Assembly (NCBI GenBank): GCA_902763335.1 | Contig: CACWRR010000027.1 | Location: 1-51,229, forward strand | Direction of reading: 5' to 3' | DNA from: an uncultured Lachnospiraceae bacterium | GTDB taxonomy: Bacteria; Bacillota; Clostridia; Lachnospirales; Lachnospiraceae | DNA: 51,229 nucleotides | Shown: positions 31,409-38,567 of the stretch, piece after piece | Layout of the letters: the number at the start of each line of letters is the position of its first letter | Numbering within the stretch: the stretch's first letter is position 1 | Notes under the pieces: model-generated | What the model was told of the DNA's origin: nothing | The model's input: the letters and a program-made list of their open reading frames with translations, nothing else | The model's database searches: none | Program-made: the position numbers and the translations under genes

Positions 31409-32335
31409 TTATATAAAGTTTATATCATATTTCCCTAAGATGTTTTTGATGCTGTTAAAATCAGAATTCTTTATATATGGAATGTAGAATTTTAATTTAT
31501 GAGTACAGGTAAATGAAACAGTACAGCCGTTTTTTAAAATTGCGTGTGCTGTTTTGTGAATCTTATTTATAGCTGAAACAGGTATTACATCAATGTTAAA
31601 GATTCCTCTGTAAAACAGATAGTGGTTTGTTATGATTATCTTTTTGGAAGAATAAATAATCGACTCGGGATCATTTATTTCAGCATCCGCCTGAACGAGA
31701 CAATTGAGATTACCGGTGATTTTCTTTATTTTCAGGCATGCAGGATCAAGTCCCGGTGCTATAAAGTACACAATATTTATTATAAGATAACTAAATAACA
31801 AAACTACCAGTATAAAAAGACATACACCGAAGAACACATACATTGATGAATTAAAACCGGTCTCGTCTATAAAGCATACGGATGTAACGGACAACAGACC
31901 GTCGTTAGTCCAGTCAAGATTTTTAGAAAAACCGGAAATCATTTTTTTAATAAGATCATTTTGTTTCTCTAATGAAGCGTTCATAGAATATCCGGTTATG
32001 GTATCCTTAGGTTCTTTTATGTTATCTGAGTCAACAAGTACAAATGTACATTTGTTATCGTCAAGACTATAATAGTAGTAGCCGGCTGTTTTGCCATTTT
32101 TAATGTAATCGTAACCTGTATAGTAGAGTTTATCAAACGAAGCATTGACAAACCGTACATCATCGGCATACATTTTATCAGCATCAAGGGTATTGTCAAG
32201 CTGCTTTGGGTGGAGAATGTCACCAAACGGGATATTAATATACATTATGACAACTATTATGGCAAGTGCTGCCGGAATAGTCAGATTTATAAGACTTATA
32301 CGTCGTATTTGTTTATAAATATAATTCGAATTCAT
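31409..32335 (-). CDS. Membrane protein of unknown function, 308 aa
   Basis: Two transmembrane segments are visible, residues about 15-33 and 165-193, bounding an extracytoplasmic domain of about 130 residues. The C-terminal cytoplasmic part (about residues 210-308, with SIIYSSKKIIITNHYLFYRG) resembles a PH-like membrane-associated fold, which is an inference. No family is recognised. SD AAGGA before the ATG, with a promoter at 32369-32397. Confidence 0.75.
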   Translation of the reverse strand: MNSNYIYKQIRRISLINLTIPAALAIIVVIMYINIPFGDILHPKQLDNTLDADKMYADDVRFVNASFDKLYYTGYDYIKNGKTAGYYYYSLDDNKCTFVLVDSDNIKEPKDTITGYSMNASLEKQNDLIKKMISGFSKNLDWTNDGLLSVTSVCFIDETGFNSSMYVFFGVCLFILVVLLFSYLIINIVYFIAPGLDPACLKIKKITGNLNCLVQADAEINDPESIIYSSKKIIITNHYLFYRGIFNIDVIPVSAINKIHKTAHAILKNGCTVSFTCTHKLKFYIPYIKNSDFNSIKNILGKYDINFI

Positions 32336-32368
32336 TTTATTAATCCTTATTAGCTAAAATATAATAAG

Positions 32369-32397
32369 AGTATAATTTAAAAGTAAAAAATAATCAA
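32369..32397 (-). promoter_or_regulatory. Promoter of the 308-aa membrane protein gene
   Basis: Minus strand TTGATT (32392-32397), 17 bp, TATACT (32369-32374). Confidence 0.7.
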
Positions 32398-32399
32398 CC

Positions 32400-32428
32400 T
32401 TGCATTTAAATAAAAAAACTGTTAGTAT
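32400..32428 (+). promoter_or_regulatory. Promoter of the methyltransferase-hslO operon
   Basis: TTGCAT at 32400-32405, 17 bp, TAGTAT at 32423-32428. It lies back to back with the minus-strand promoter at 32369-32397. Confidence 0.6.
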
Positions 32429-32474
32429 AACATGTAACTGTATTTGAGAAAAAGAAAAGAAAGGTCTGACAAAA

Positions 32475-33236
32475 GTGGAAGCATACACAGAATTTGCAAA
32501 TGTATATGATATGTTCATGGATAATGTTCCGTATGAGGACTGGGGAAAATATCTTATTAGTCTTTTGAGAAAATATGGAGTGGAAGACGGACTTGTACTT
32601 GAACTTGGGTGTGGAACAGGAAATATTACAGAGATACTTGCACAGGCCGGTTATGATATGATAGGCGTGGACAATTCAGATGAAATGCTAAGTATAGCCA
32701 TAGAAAAAAAGTATGAATCCGGACATGATATATTGTATCTGAATCAGGATATGCGGGAATTTGAACTGTATGGAACGGTCAGAGCCGTGGTAAGCATATG
32801 TGACAGTATGAATTATATAACAGAAAGTGATGATCTGCTTCAGGTGTTCAGACTGGTAAATAACTATCTTGATATAGAAGGTATATTTATATTTGATATG
32901 AATACCATATCTAAGTATCAGCAGATGGGAGAGTCAACCATAGCCGAAAATCGTGATAATGGAAGCTTTATATGGGAGAATTATTATGATGAGAACACAA
33001 AGATAAATGAGTATGACCTTACTCTGTATATAGAAGATGAAGATGGGAAATATGACAGATATCAGGAAACACATTTGCAGCGGGGATACACTGTGGCGGA
33101 AGTAAAGGAACTGATTGAGAAATCGGGAATGGAATATATAACTGTCATAGAAGCATTTACCGGAAATGAGATAACTAAAGACACAGAAAGAATGTATATA
33201 ATAGCAAGAGAAAAAGGAAAGAAACCGGAGGCATAG
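32475..33236 (+). CDS. Class I SAM-dependent methyltransferase
   Basis: A 253-residue cytosolic enzyme. SAM-binding motif I is VLELGCGTGNITEIL (about residues 37-51), motif II MIGVDNSDEMLSIA, then SICDSMNYI. The substrate is not evident. GTG 32475 is the start with GAAAGGT about 10 bases upstream. hslO starts two bases after its stop, so the two are translated together. Confidence 0.88.
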   Translation: MEAYTEFANVYDMFMDNVPYEDWGKYLISLLRKYGVEDGLVLELGCGTGNITEILAQAGYDMIGVDNSDEMLSIAIEKKYESGHDILYLNQDMREFELYGTVRAVVSICDSMNYITESDDLLQVFRLVNNYLDIEGIFIFDMNTISKYQQMGESTIAENRDNGSFIWENYYDENTKINEYDLTLYIEDEDGKYDRYQETHLQRGYTVAEVKELIEKSGMEYITVIEAFTGNEITKDTERMYIIAREKGKKPEA

Positions 33237-33238
33237 AA

Positions 33239-34117
33239 ATGAGTGATTATATAGTAAGAGCAACGGCAGCTAATGACCAGATAAGAGCATTTGCCATTAC
33301 ATCAAGGGAAATGGTGGAGAAGGCAAGACAGTTACATGAGACAAGCCCGGTTGCAACAGCGGCATTTGGAAGGCTTCTTACAGGAGCTGCCATGATGGGA
33401 AGTATGATGAAAGGCGAGAAGGATATTCTTACAATAAGAATGCGCGGTGACGGTCCGATAAATGGGATAACGGTAACGGCAGATTCCGGTTCAAATGTAA
33501 AGGGATATGTTGGAAATCCAAATGTTATCATACCGCCAAACTATCTTGGTAAGCTTGATGTAGGGGCAGCCATAGGATATGGAACCATGAGTGTCACAAA
33601 GGATCTTGGCATGAAAGAACCTTATACAAGCCAGATAAACCTTACAACGAGTGAGGTAGCAGAGGACCTTACTTATTATTTTGCTGCATCTGAACAGGTT
33701 CCGTCGGCAGTTGCACTCGGAGTTCTGATGGAGAAGAATAATACAGTAAAACAGGCAGGAGGATTTATACTTCAGCTCATGCCGTTTGCAGAAGAAAAAG
33801 TAATATCATTTCTGGAAGATAAAGTAAATAAAATAAGTTCAGTTACAGATATGCTTGAGAAGGGAATGACACCTGAGGACATACTTGAAGAAGTAGTGGG
33901 AGAACTCGGATTAAAGATAAATGATAAAATTCCTACGGCTTATAAGTGCAATTGCAGCAGGGAGAGAGTGTCAAGAGCTTTGGTCAGCATAGGTAAAAAA
34001 GAGCTTAATGATATGATAAATGACGGAAAAGAGATAAATATAAACTGCAACTTCTGTAATACAAATTATGCATTTAGCGTAGCAGAGTTGAAAGAACTGT
34101 ACAAGAAATGTAAATAA
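33239..34117 (+). CDS. hslO: Redox-regulated chaperone Hsp33
   Basis: Holdase chaperone activated by oxidation or heat. It has 292 residues. The N-terminal core (ATAANDQIRAFAITSRE, MGSMMKGEKDILTIRMRGDG) is typical. The redox switch zinc site is intact: CNCS at about residue 240 and CNFC at about 271. It overlaps the operon with the methyltransferase gene and ends at a strong terminator. Confidence 0.97.
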   Translation: MSDYIVRATAANDQIRAFAITSREMVEKARQLHETSPVATAAFGRLLTGAAMMGSMMKGEKDILTIRMRGDGPINGITVTADSGSNVKGYVGNPNVIIPPNYLGKLDVGAAIGYGTMSVTKDLGMKEPYTSQINLTTSEVAEDLTYYFAASEQVPSAVALGVLMEKNNTVKQAGGFILQLMPFAEEKVISFLEDKVNKISSVTDMLEKGMTPEDILEEVVGELGLKINDKIPTAYKCNCSRERVSRALVSIGKKELNDMINDGKEININCNFCNTNYAFSVAELKELYKKCK

Positions 34118-34130
34118 AGTGGGAAACGTA

Positions 34131-34160
34131 AAAAAAGCTATCTGAAAAGATAGCTTTTTT
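34131..34160. terminator. Bidirectional terminator
   Basis: AAAAAAGCTATCT, GAAA loop, AGATAGCTTTTTT: perfect stem with T6 in either direction. It serves hslO and probably also the cold-shock gene on the other strand. Confidence 0.92.
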
Positions 34161-34247
34161 ACAATCATTCCTGTAAAACAAAATATAACTTAATTCATAA
34201 TATATCTATTATAGAAAAAAGGCACATCATGTATACACTGGGCTTGA

Positions 34248-34445
34248 TTATAATTTTGTTACATTTGTAGCCTGTGGGCCCTTAGCTCCGTTAACAACCT
34301 CGAATTCAACCTCAGCGCCTTCGTCTAATGTCTTAAAGCCTTCCATGTTGAGTCCTGAATAGTGAACGAATACATCATTTCCCTCTTCATCAGAGATGAA
34401 ACCGTATCCTTTCTGATTGTTAAACCACTTAACTGTACCTTTCAT
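34248..34445 (-). CDS. Cold-shock domain protein
   Basis: A 65-residue OB-fold RNA chaperone. RNP1 is [10 protein letters not shown] and RNP2 is VFVHYS; N-terminus MKGTVKWFN. The ATG at 34443-34445 has SD GGAGG, correctly spaced; a longer frame to 34517 has a non-family extension. The transcript leader is about 55 bases or more, in keeping with leader control of cold-shock genes. Confidence 0.96.
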   Translation of the reverse strand: MKGTVKWFNNQKGYGFISDEEGNDVFVHYSGLNMEGFKTLDEGAEVEFEVVNGAKGPQATNVTKL

Positions 34446-34507
34446 TATAGTACCTCCGAAAAAATAAACTAGGCTGAATATAGTCCGTAAGACATCAACC
34501 TTTTGCA

Positions 34508-34536
34508 AGCATATCATATTAGGTATGTGATGTCAA
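34508..34536 (-). promoter_or_regulatory. Cold-shock gene promoter
   Basis: Minus strand TTGACA (34531-34536), 17 bp, TATGCT (34508-34513). Confidence 0.7.
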
Positions 34537-34645
34537 GGTGATAGCACAATATGATTGTAAAAAATTAGTAAGGTGAAAAGCTAAAAAAGTTTTTACGGGA
34601 AGCGTAAAGGTGTTATAATATATATATATTTAGGAGGAATCAGGA

Positions 34646-35374
34646 ATGAGCAGGAATATTTATAAAGCAGATTTACATACACATACAGTTGCCAGCGGAC
34701 ATGCAACAGGAACTATAGAGGAGATGGCAGATGCAGCAAAAAAGGCTGGTCTTGAGATATACGGAATAACTGACCATGCTGTGACTATGCCGGGAACATG
34801 CAGTATGGAATATTTTGAAGATATGGTCGAAAATAAAAAGCAGTTTGAGGGGATTGATGTATTATACGGTGTGGAACTTAACATAATTGATTATGATGGA
34901 ACCGTTGATATGGATAACAGTATTTTAAAGAAAATGGATGTTGTGATAGCGAGCATACATGCAGGTATTGGATATGAACCGGGATATATTGATGAAAATA
35001 CAGCTGCGGTAATAGGGGCCATAAGAAATCCATACATTAATATAATAGGCCATCCGGATGACGGCAATATTCCATTAAATTATTCAGCCGTGATAGAGGG
35101 AGCAATCAATAATAATACCATTATAGAGATAAATAACAATTCACTCACGCCGGGATGCTGGAGGGGTAATACCAGAGAAAATATCAGAAGAATATTAGAG
35201 CTTTGCAAAAAAAATGATTATCCGGTTTTGATTGATAGTGATGCACATTGCGTTGAAAATGTGGGACGCCATGTTGAAAGTATGAAATTTCTTAAAGAAA
35301 ATGAGTTTCCAAGAGAACTTATATTAAACTATTATCCGGAAAGATTAAAAAAGTTTTTGAATAAATATAAGTAA
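34646..35374 (+). CDS. PHP-domain phosphatase/hydrolase (YcdX-like)
   Basis: A 242-residue metal-dependent phosphoesterase. Metal-binding motifs are in order: DLHTHTVASGH, GITDHA, SIHAG, GHPDD and SDAH, as in the YcdX/histidinol-phosphatase family. The substrate is unknown. SD AGGAGGA before ATG 34646; a TATAAT lies at 34614-34619 with a weak -35. Confidence 0.9.
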   Translation: MSRNIYKADLHTHTVASGHATGTIEEMADAAKKAGLEIYGITDHAVTMPGTCSMEYFEDMVENKKQFEGIDVLYGVELNIIDYDGTVDMDNSILKKMDVVIASIHAGIGYEPGYIDENTAAVIGAIRNPYINIIGHPDDGNIPLNYSAVIEGAINNNTIIEINNNSLTPGCWRGNTRENIRRILELCKKNDYPVLIDSDAHCVENVGRHVESMKFLKENEFPRELILNYYPERLKKFLNKYK

Positions 35375-35447
35375 AAATACTGGATATCAACGCTTTAGTG
35401 TGGTAAAATACTACATAGATAAAAAGTCAGATGAATGGAGAAAAAAT

Positions 35448-35732
35448 ATGACAAATAAGATTCACACAGAAGCAGTTGATGATTTATTTGATGCAATATT
35501 AACGTTAAAAGACAAAGAGGAATGTTACCGCTTTTTTGAAGATATATGTACTGTTAATGAACTTTTATCCATATCCCAGAGATTTGCTGTTGCAAAAATG
35601 CTAAAGGATAAGAGAACATATCATGACATAGCTGAAAAAACGGGAGCTTCCACTGCAACGATAAGCAGGGTAAACAGATCATTGAATTATGGAAATGATG
35701 GATATGATATTGTATTTAACAGAGTAGAATAA
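35448..35732 (+). CDS. TrpR/YerC-type DNA-binding protein
   Basis: A 94-residue helix-turn-helix protein of the YerC/YecD family, related to TrpR: LLSISQRFAVAKMLKDKRTYHDIAEKTG then STATISRVNRSL. ATG 35448 is preferred, with ATGGAG about 12 bases upstream; the open frame runs back to 35400 in non-family sequence. The ligand and targets are unknown. Confidence 0.88.
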   Translation: MTNKIHTEAVDDLFDAILTLKDKEECYRFFEDICTVNELLSISQRFAVAKMLKDKRTYHDIAEKTGASTATISRVNRSLNYGNDGYDIVFNRVE

Positions 35733-35763
35733 TGAGACAGATGTTTTTAACACCTGTCTCATT
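35731..35763. terminator. Terminator between convergent genes
   Basis: AATGAGACAG (35731-35740) pairs with CTGTCTCATT (35754-35763), extended by one further mismatch-tolerant block. Confidence 0.8.
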
Positions 35764-35782
35764 TATGTTATAACCGTTTATT

Positions 35783-36388
35783 TTATTTATCTTTATCAGA
35801 ACGTCCTGTTTCACCGGAGATGGCATCTATAAGACCTTCTATCATCTGCTTTTTGACATACACATCATAGCTTAATGTACATATAAGAGAAAAAAGCTGC
35901 AGAAATTCCTGATCACGCTTTGGAGCATCTGTAAATGTAGTTTTTGAAGTCTCGAGAATACCTTTAAGTTCATCACCAAGTTTTTCAATTTCACGCTGTT
36001 CAAGTCCGCACACTTCAGTATATATATCCTCAAGGGTTAAGCCATTTTCTTTATTAAAATATTTATCGGATATTGGAGTCAGCAGGGTTTTAATGTCATT
36101 TATTGACATAATATTTTTAAAGTAATAGATAAATACAAGCATAAGAACATGTTCTTTTGAATACTTTTTCTTTTCCGGTGGTGGTAAAAGTTTGTTCTTT
36201 GCATAGTTATTTATCATGGTCTTTGTGAGAACTTTGTCGGTTTCATATCTTTTGGAAGAATTTAAATGTTTTTCCATAAAGGTAGTTACCTGGTCCATGT
36301 ATAAATCTATTGCCGGTATATCCTGTGCATTTATAAGCTGTAAATTATCCATCACAGAGTGGATTATTTTAGTTGTATCTATTGACAT
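35783..36388 (-). CDS. DUF1836 domain protein
   Basis: About 201 residues. The DUF1836 core is visible from about residue 55: VLTKTMINNYAKNKLLPPP, then YSKEHVLMLVFIYYFKNIMS. It resembles a MerR-like winged helix, so a DNA-binding role is likely but unproved. The start is uncertain: AAAGGA is only one base before ATG 36400 and 13 before ATG 36388. Own promoter upstream. Confidence 0.85.
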   Translation of the reverse strand: MSIDTTKIIHSVMDNLQLINAQDIPAIDLYMDQVTTFMEKHLNSSKRYETDKVLTKTMINNYAKNKLLPPPEKKKYSKEHVLMLVFIYYFKNIMSINDIKTLLTPISDKYFNKENGLTLEDIYTEVCGLEQREIEKLGDELKGILETSKTTFTDAPKRDQEFLQLFSLICTLSYDVYVKKQMIEGLIDAISGETGRSDKDK

Positions 36389-36453
36389 AATTCTAATCAT
36401 TTCCTTTCGATTCTGCCATATGGCGTACTTTGCTTGAAAGATTCGTAACTTAT

Positions 36454-36482
36454 ATTATATAGTATTTAAAACTATATGACAA
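36454..36482 (-). promoter_or_regulatory. DUF1836 gene promoter
   Basis: Minus strand TTGTCA (36477-36482), 17 bp, TATAAT (36454-36459). Confidence 0.75.
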
Positions 36483-36530
36483 GAGCAAATTTGACGTTGT
36501 ATGCTCTGAAGGTAATGAGATTAGCGTGTT

Positions 36531-36546
36531 GCGGTTGCGCAATCGC
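36531..36546. promoter_or_regulatory. 16-bp GC-rich palindrome, candidate operator
   Basis: GCGGTTGCGCAATCGC is symmetric about its centre apart from one G-T pair. It stands out in AT-rich intergenic DNA, upstream of the pspA promoters and about 50 bp from the DUF1836 promoter. Operator function is inferred. Confidence 0.35.
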
Positions 36547-36570
36547 ACCTAAATATATCCTAAATTAATA

Positions 36571-36643
36571 GTGACTTTTTGAGTGTGGCATAGTATAATA
36601 TTAGAGAAAAATATTGACAATGAACTCCTGAAATTTATATATT
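36571..36643 (+). promoter_or_regulatory. Two tandem promoters for the pspA operon
   Basis: P1: GTGACT (36571-36576), 17 bp, TATAAT (36594-36599). P2: TTGACA (36614-36619), 18 bp, TATATT (36638-36643). P2 abuts the palindromic element, which would therefore be transcribed as part of the leader. Confidence 0.6.
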
Positions 36644-36757
36644 AGTGTGTCAAAATGGTGCTTTGCACCAGCCGGACATAATATGTGATATTGCAAGCCA
36701 GCTTGCAAATACACATATTTATGCCGGCTAATCCCCAAAGGGGATTTTGACGCACTA
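36643..36757 (-). mobile_element. Palindromic MITE-like element, copy C
   Basis: Read on the minus strand it matches copy A: TGCGTCAAAA end, CCCCTTTGGGG hairpin, core ATATGTGTATTTGCAAGC...GCTTGCAATATCACATAT, GGTGCAAAGCACC hairpin, TTTTGACACACTA end. Compensating changes keep all stems (TAC to TTT loops, GTA to AAA loops). Beyond the ends, AATGAACTCCTGAAAT (36619-36633) and ATTTCAGGTATTCATT (36771-36786) are also inverted. No clear target duplication was found. Confidence 0.85.
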
Positions 36758-36810
36758 ATATAATAAAATCATTTCAGGTATTCATTACCATGTAAGAGGA
36801 GGAATTACAA

Positions 36811-37560
36811 ATGGGAATAATGACAAGATTTAAGGATATTATGTCGGCAAACATCAATGCACTTTTAGATAAGGCAGAAAATCCGGAGAAAATGATAGAT
36901 CAGTATTTGAGAAATTTAGAGAGTGATCTTGGAAAGGTAAAAGCAGAGACAGCGTCTGTCATGGCAGAAGAGCAGAGAAGCAAACGTGAGCTTGATGAGT
37001 GCAATGCTGATATTGAGAAGTTCCAGAAATATGCTGAAAAAGCAGTTATGGCAGGAAACGATTCAGATGCAAAGCAGTTCCTTGAGAAGAAGAACCAGCT
37101 TGTTGCAAAACAGGCAACACTTAAACAGGCATATGATTTATCTGCTGCAAATGCAGCTAAGATGAGACAGATGCATGATAAACTCGTAAAAGATATAAAT
37201 GATTTAAACGCAAGAAAAGATTCAATTAAGGCCAAGATGGCAGTAGCGAAGGCACAGGAGAGAATAAGCAAGATAGGTTCAAGCTATACAGGAGCACAGA
37301 ATAATCTCTCAGCATTTGATAGGATGGAAGCAAAGGCAAATAAGATGCTCGATGAGGCAAATGCCATGGCAGAGCTTAACACTTCATCTGAGGACAGCGA
37401 TATAGAGAATCTTGCAAGTAAGTATGACACAGAGAGCGCAGCAGCAGTAGATGATGAACTCGCAGCATTAAAAGCACAGATGGGAATGGGCGGAAGTCAG
37501 GCATCTCCATCTTTGGTAGATGATGAGCTTGCAGCATTGAAAGCAAAGATGGAAAATTAA
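36811..37560 (+). CDS. pspA: PspA/IM30 (ESCRT-III-like) membrane-stress protein
   Basis: A 249-residue coiled-coil protein that coats and repairs stressed membranes from the cytoplasm. The family N-terminus (MGIMTRFKDIMSANINALLDKAENP) opens an amphipathic helix, followed by long coiled coils to about residue 200. The C-terminus holds two copies of VDDELAALKA(Q/K)M, residues about 208-219 and 236-247, an unusual duplicated tail. SD GAGGAGG. Followed after 13 bp by an SPFH gene, a pairing also known from the pspA-ydjI region of Bacillus. Confidence 0.93.
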   Translation: MGIMTRFKDIMSANINALLDKAENPEKMIDQYLRNLESDLGKVKAETASVMAEEQRSKRELDECNADIEKFQKYAEKAVMAGNDSDAKQFLEKKNQLVAKQATLKQAYDLSAANAAKMRQMHDKLVKDINDLNARKDSIKAKMAVAKAQERISKIGSSYTGAQNNLSAFDRMEAKANKMLDEANAMAELNTSSEDSDIENLASKYDTESAAAVDDELAALKAQMGMGGSQASPSLVDDELAALKAKMEN

Positions 37561-37573
37561 CAGGAGGAGTCAG

Positions 37574-38548
37574 ATGGGATTATTTGGAAATCAGCTTGCA
37601 AATGTCATTGAGTGGAATGAACACAGAGATGATGTGATATTTTGGAAGTGGAGCAATGATGAGATAAAAAAAGGAAGTAAACTTATTATACGTGCCGGTC
37701 AGGATGCCATATTTATGTATAATGGTAAGATTGAAGGTATATTTAAAGATGAAGGAAGCTTTGATATCGAATCACAGATAGTACCTTTTTTATCAACCTT
37801 AAAAGGATTTAAGTTCGGATTTAACAGCGGAATAAGAGCAGAAGTACTGTTTATCAATACAAAAGAATTTCTTATTAAGTGGGGAACTAAAAATGCAATA
37901 AGCATTCCTGCACCAAATCTGCCGGGTGGTATGCCAATCAGGGCATTTGGTACATTTACATGTAAGGTTGACGATTATCTTGCACTTATAGAAAAAATTG
38001 CCGGGGTAAAGAAACAGTACACTGTTGATGATGTCAAGGAGAGAGTTATCTCCATGGTTGACCAGCTTCTTATGAAATGGATAGCAAGAGAAGGAAAAGA
38101 TATGTTTAACCTTCAGGCAAATTCATTTGACATAGGAAAAGGTATAAAAGATGATCTTGATATGGAAATGGTAAAGATAGGTATAACTATTACCGGATTC
38201 AATATTGAGAGTTTCAGTTATCCTGAAAGTGTCAGAAAGATGCAGGAAAGAGCCGCATCAGAAAGTATGATGGGCGATATGAATAAACATATGCAGATGG
38301 CTATGACGGAGAACATGGCAAAAGGAAATACAACATCATCTACGGCAAATGCCATGGCAGGTATGCAGATGGGAATGATGATGGGACAGCAGATGACAAA
38401 TGCCATGCAGACGGCAATGAATAACGTTTCATCAGGCCAGCAGCAGGCACAGTCTGGAAATGGAAGCGTACCGAACTTCTGTCCGAATTGCGGTTCAAAG
38501 ACAAACGGTGCAAATTTCTGTTCTAACTGTGGCACCAAATTAGTATAA
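37574..38548 (+). CDS. SPFH-domain protein with C-terminal double zinc ribbon (YdjI-like)
   Basis: 324 residues. The SPFH (stomatin/flotillin-like) domain spans about residues 20-230. A Met/Gln/Ala-rich linker (about 235-295) leads to two zinc-ribbon halves, FCPNCGSK and FCSNCGTKL. No transmembrane helix is evident, so it probably binds membranes peripherally together with PspA. SD AGGAGG before ATG 37574. pcrA follows after 19 bp. Confidence 0.9.
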   Translation: MGLFGNQLANVIEWNEHRDDVIFWKWSNDEIKKGSKLIIRAGQDAIFMYNGKIEGIFKDEGSFDIESQIVPFLSTLKGFKFGFNSGIRAEVLFINTKEFLIKWGTKNAISIPAPNLPGGMPIRAFGTFTCKVDDYLALIEKIAGVKKQYTVDDVKERVISMVDQLLMKWIAREGKDMFNLQANSFDIGKGIKDDLDMEMVKIGITITGFNIESFSYPESVRKMQERAASESMMGDMNKHMQMAMTENMAKGNTTSSTANAMAGMQMGMMMGQQMTNAMQTAMNNVSSGQQQAQSGNGSVPNFCPNCGSKTNGANFCSNCGTKLV

Positions 38549-38567
38549 ACATAAAGGAAAAGAAAAG

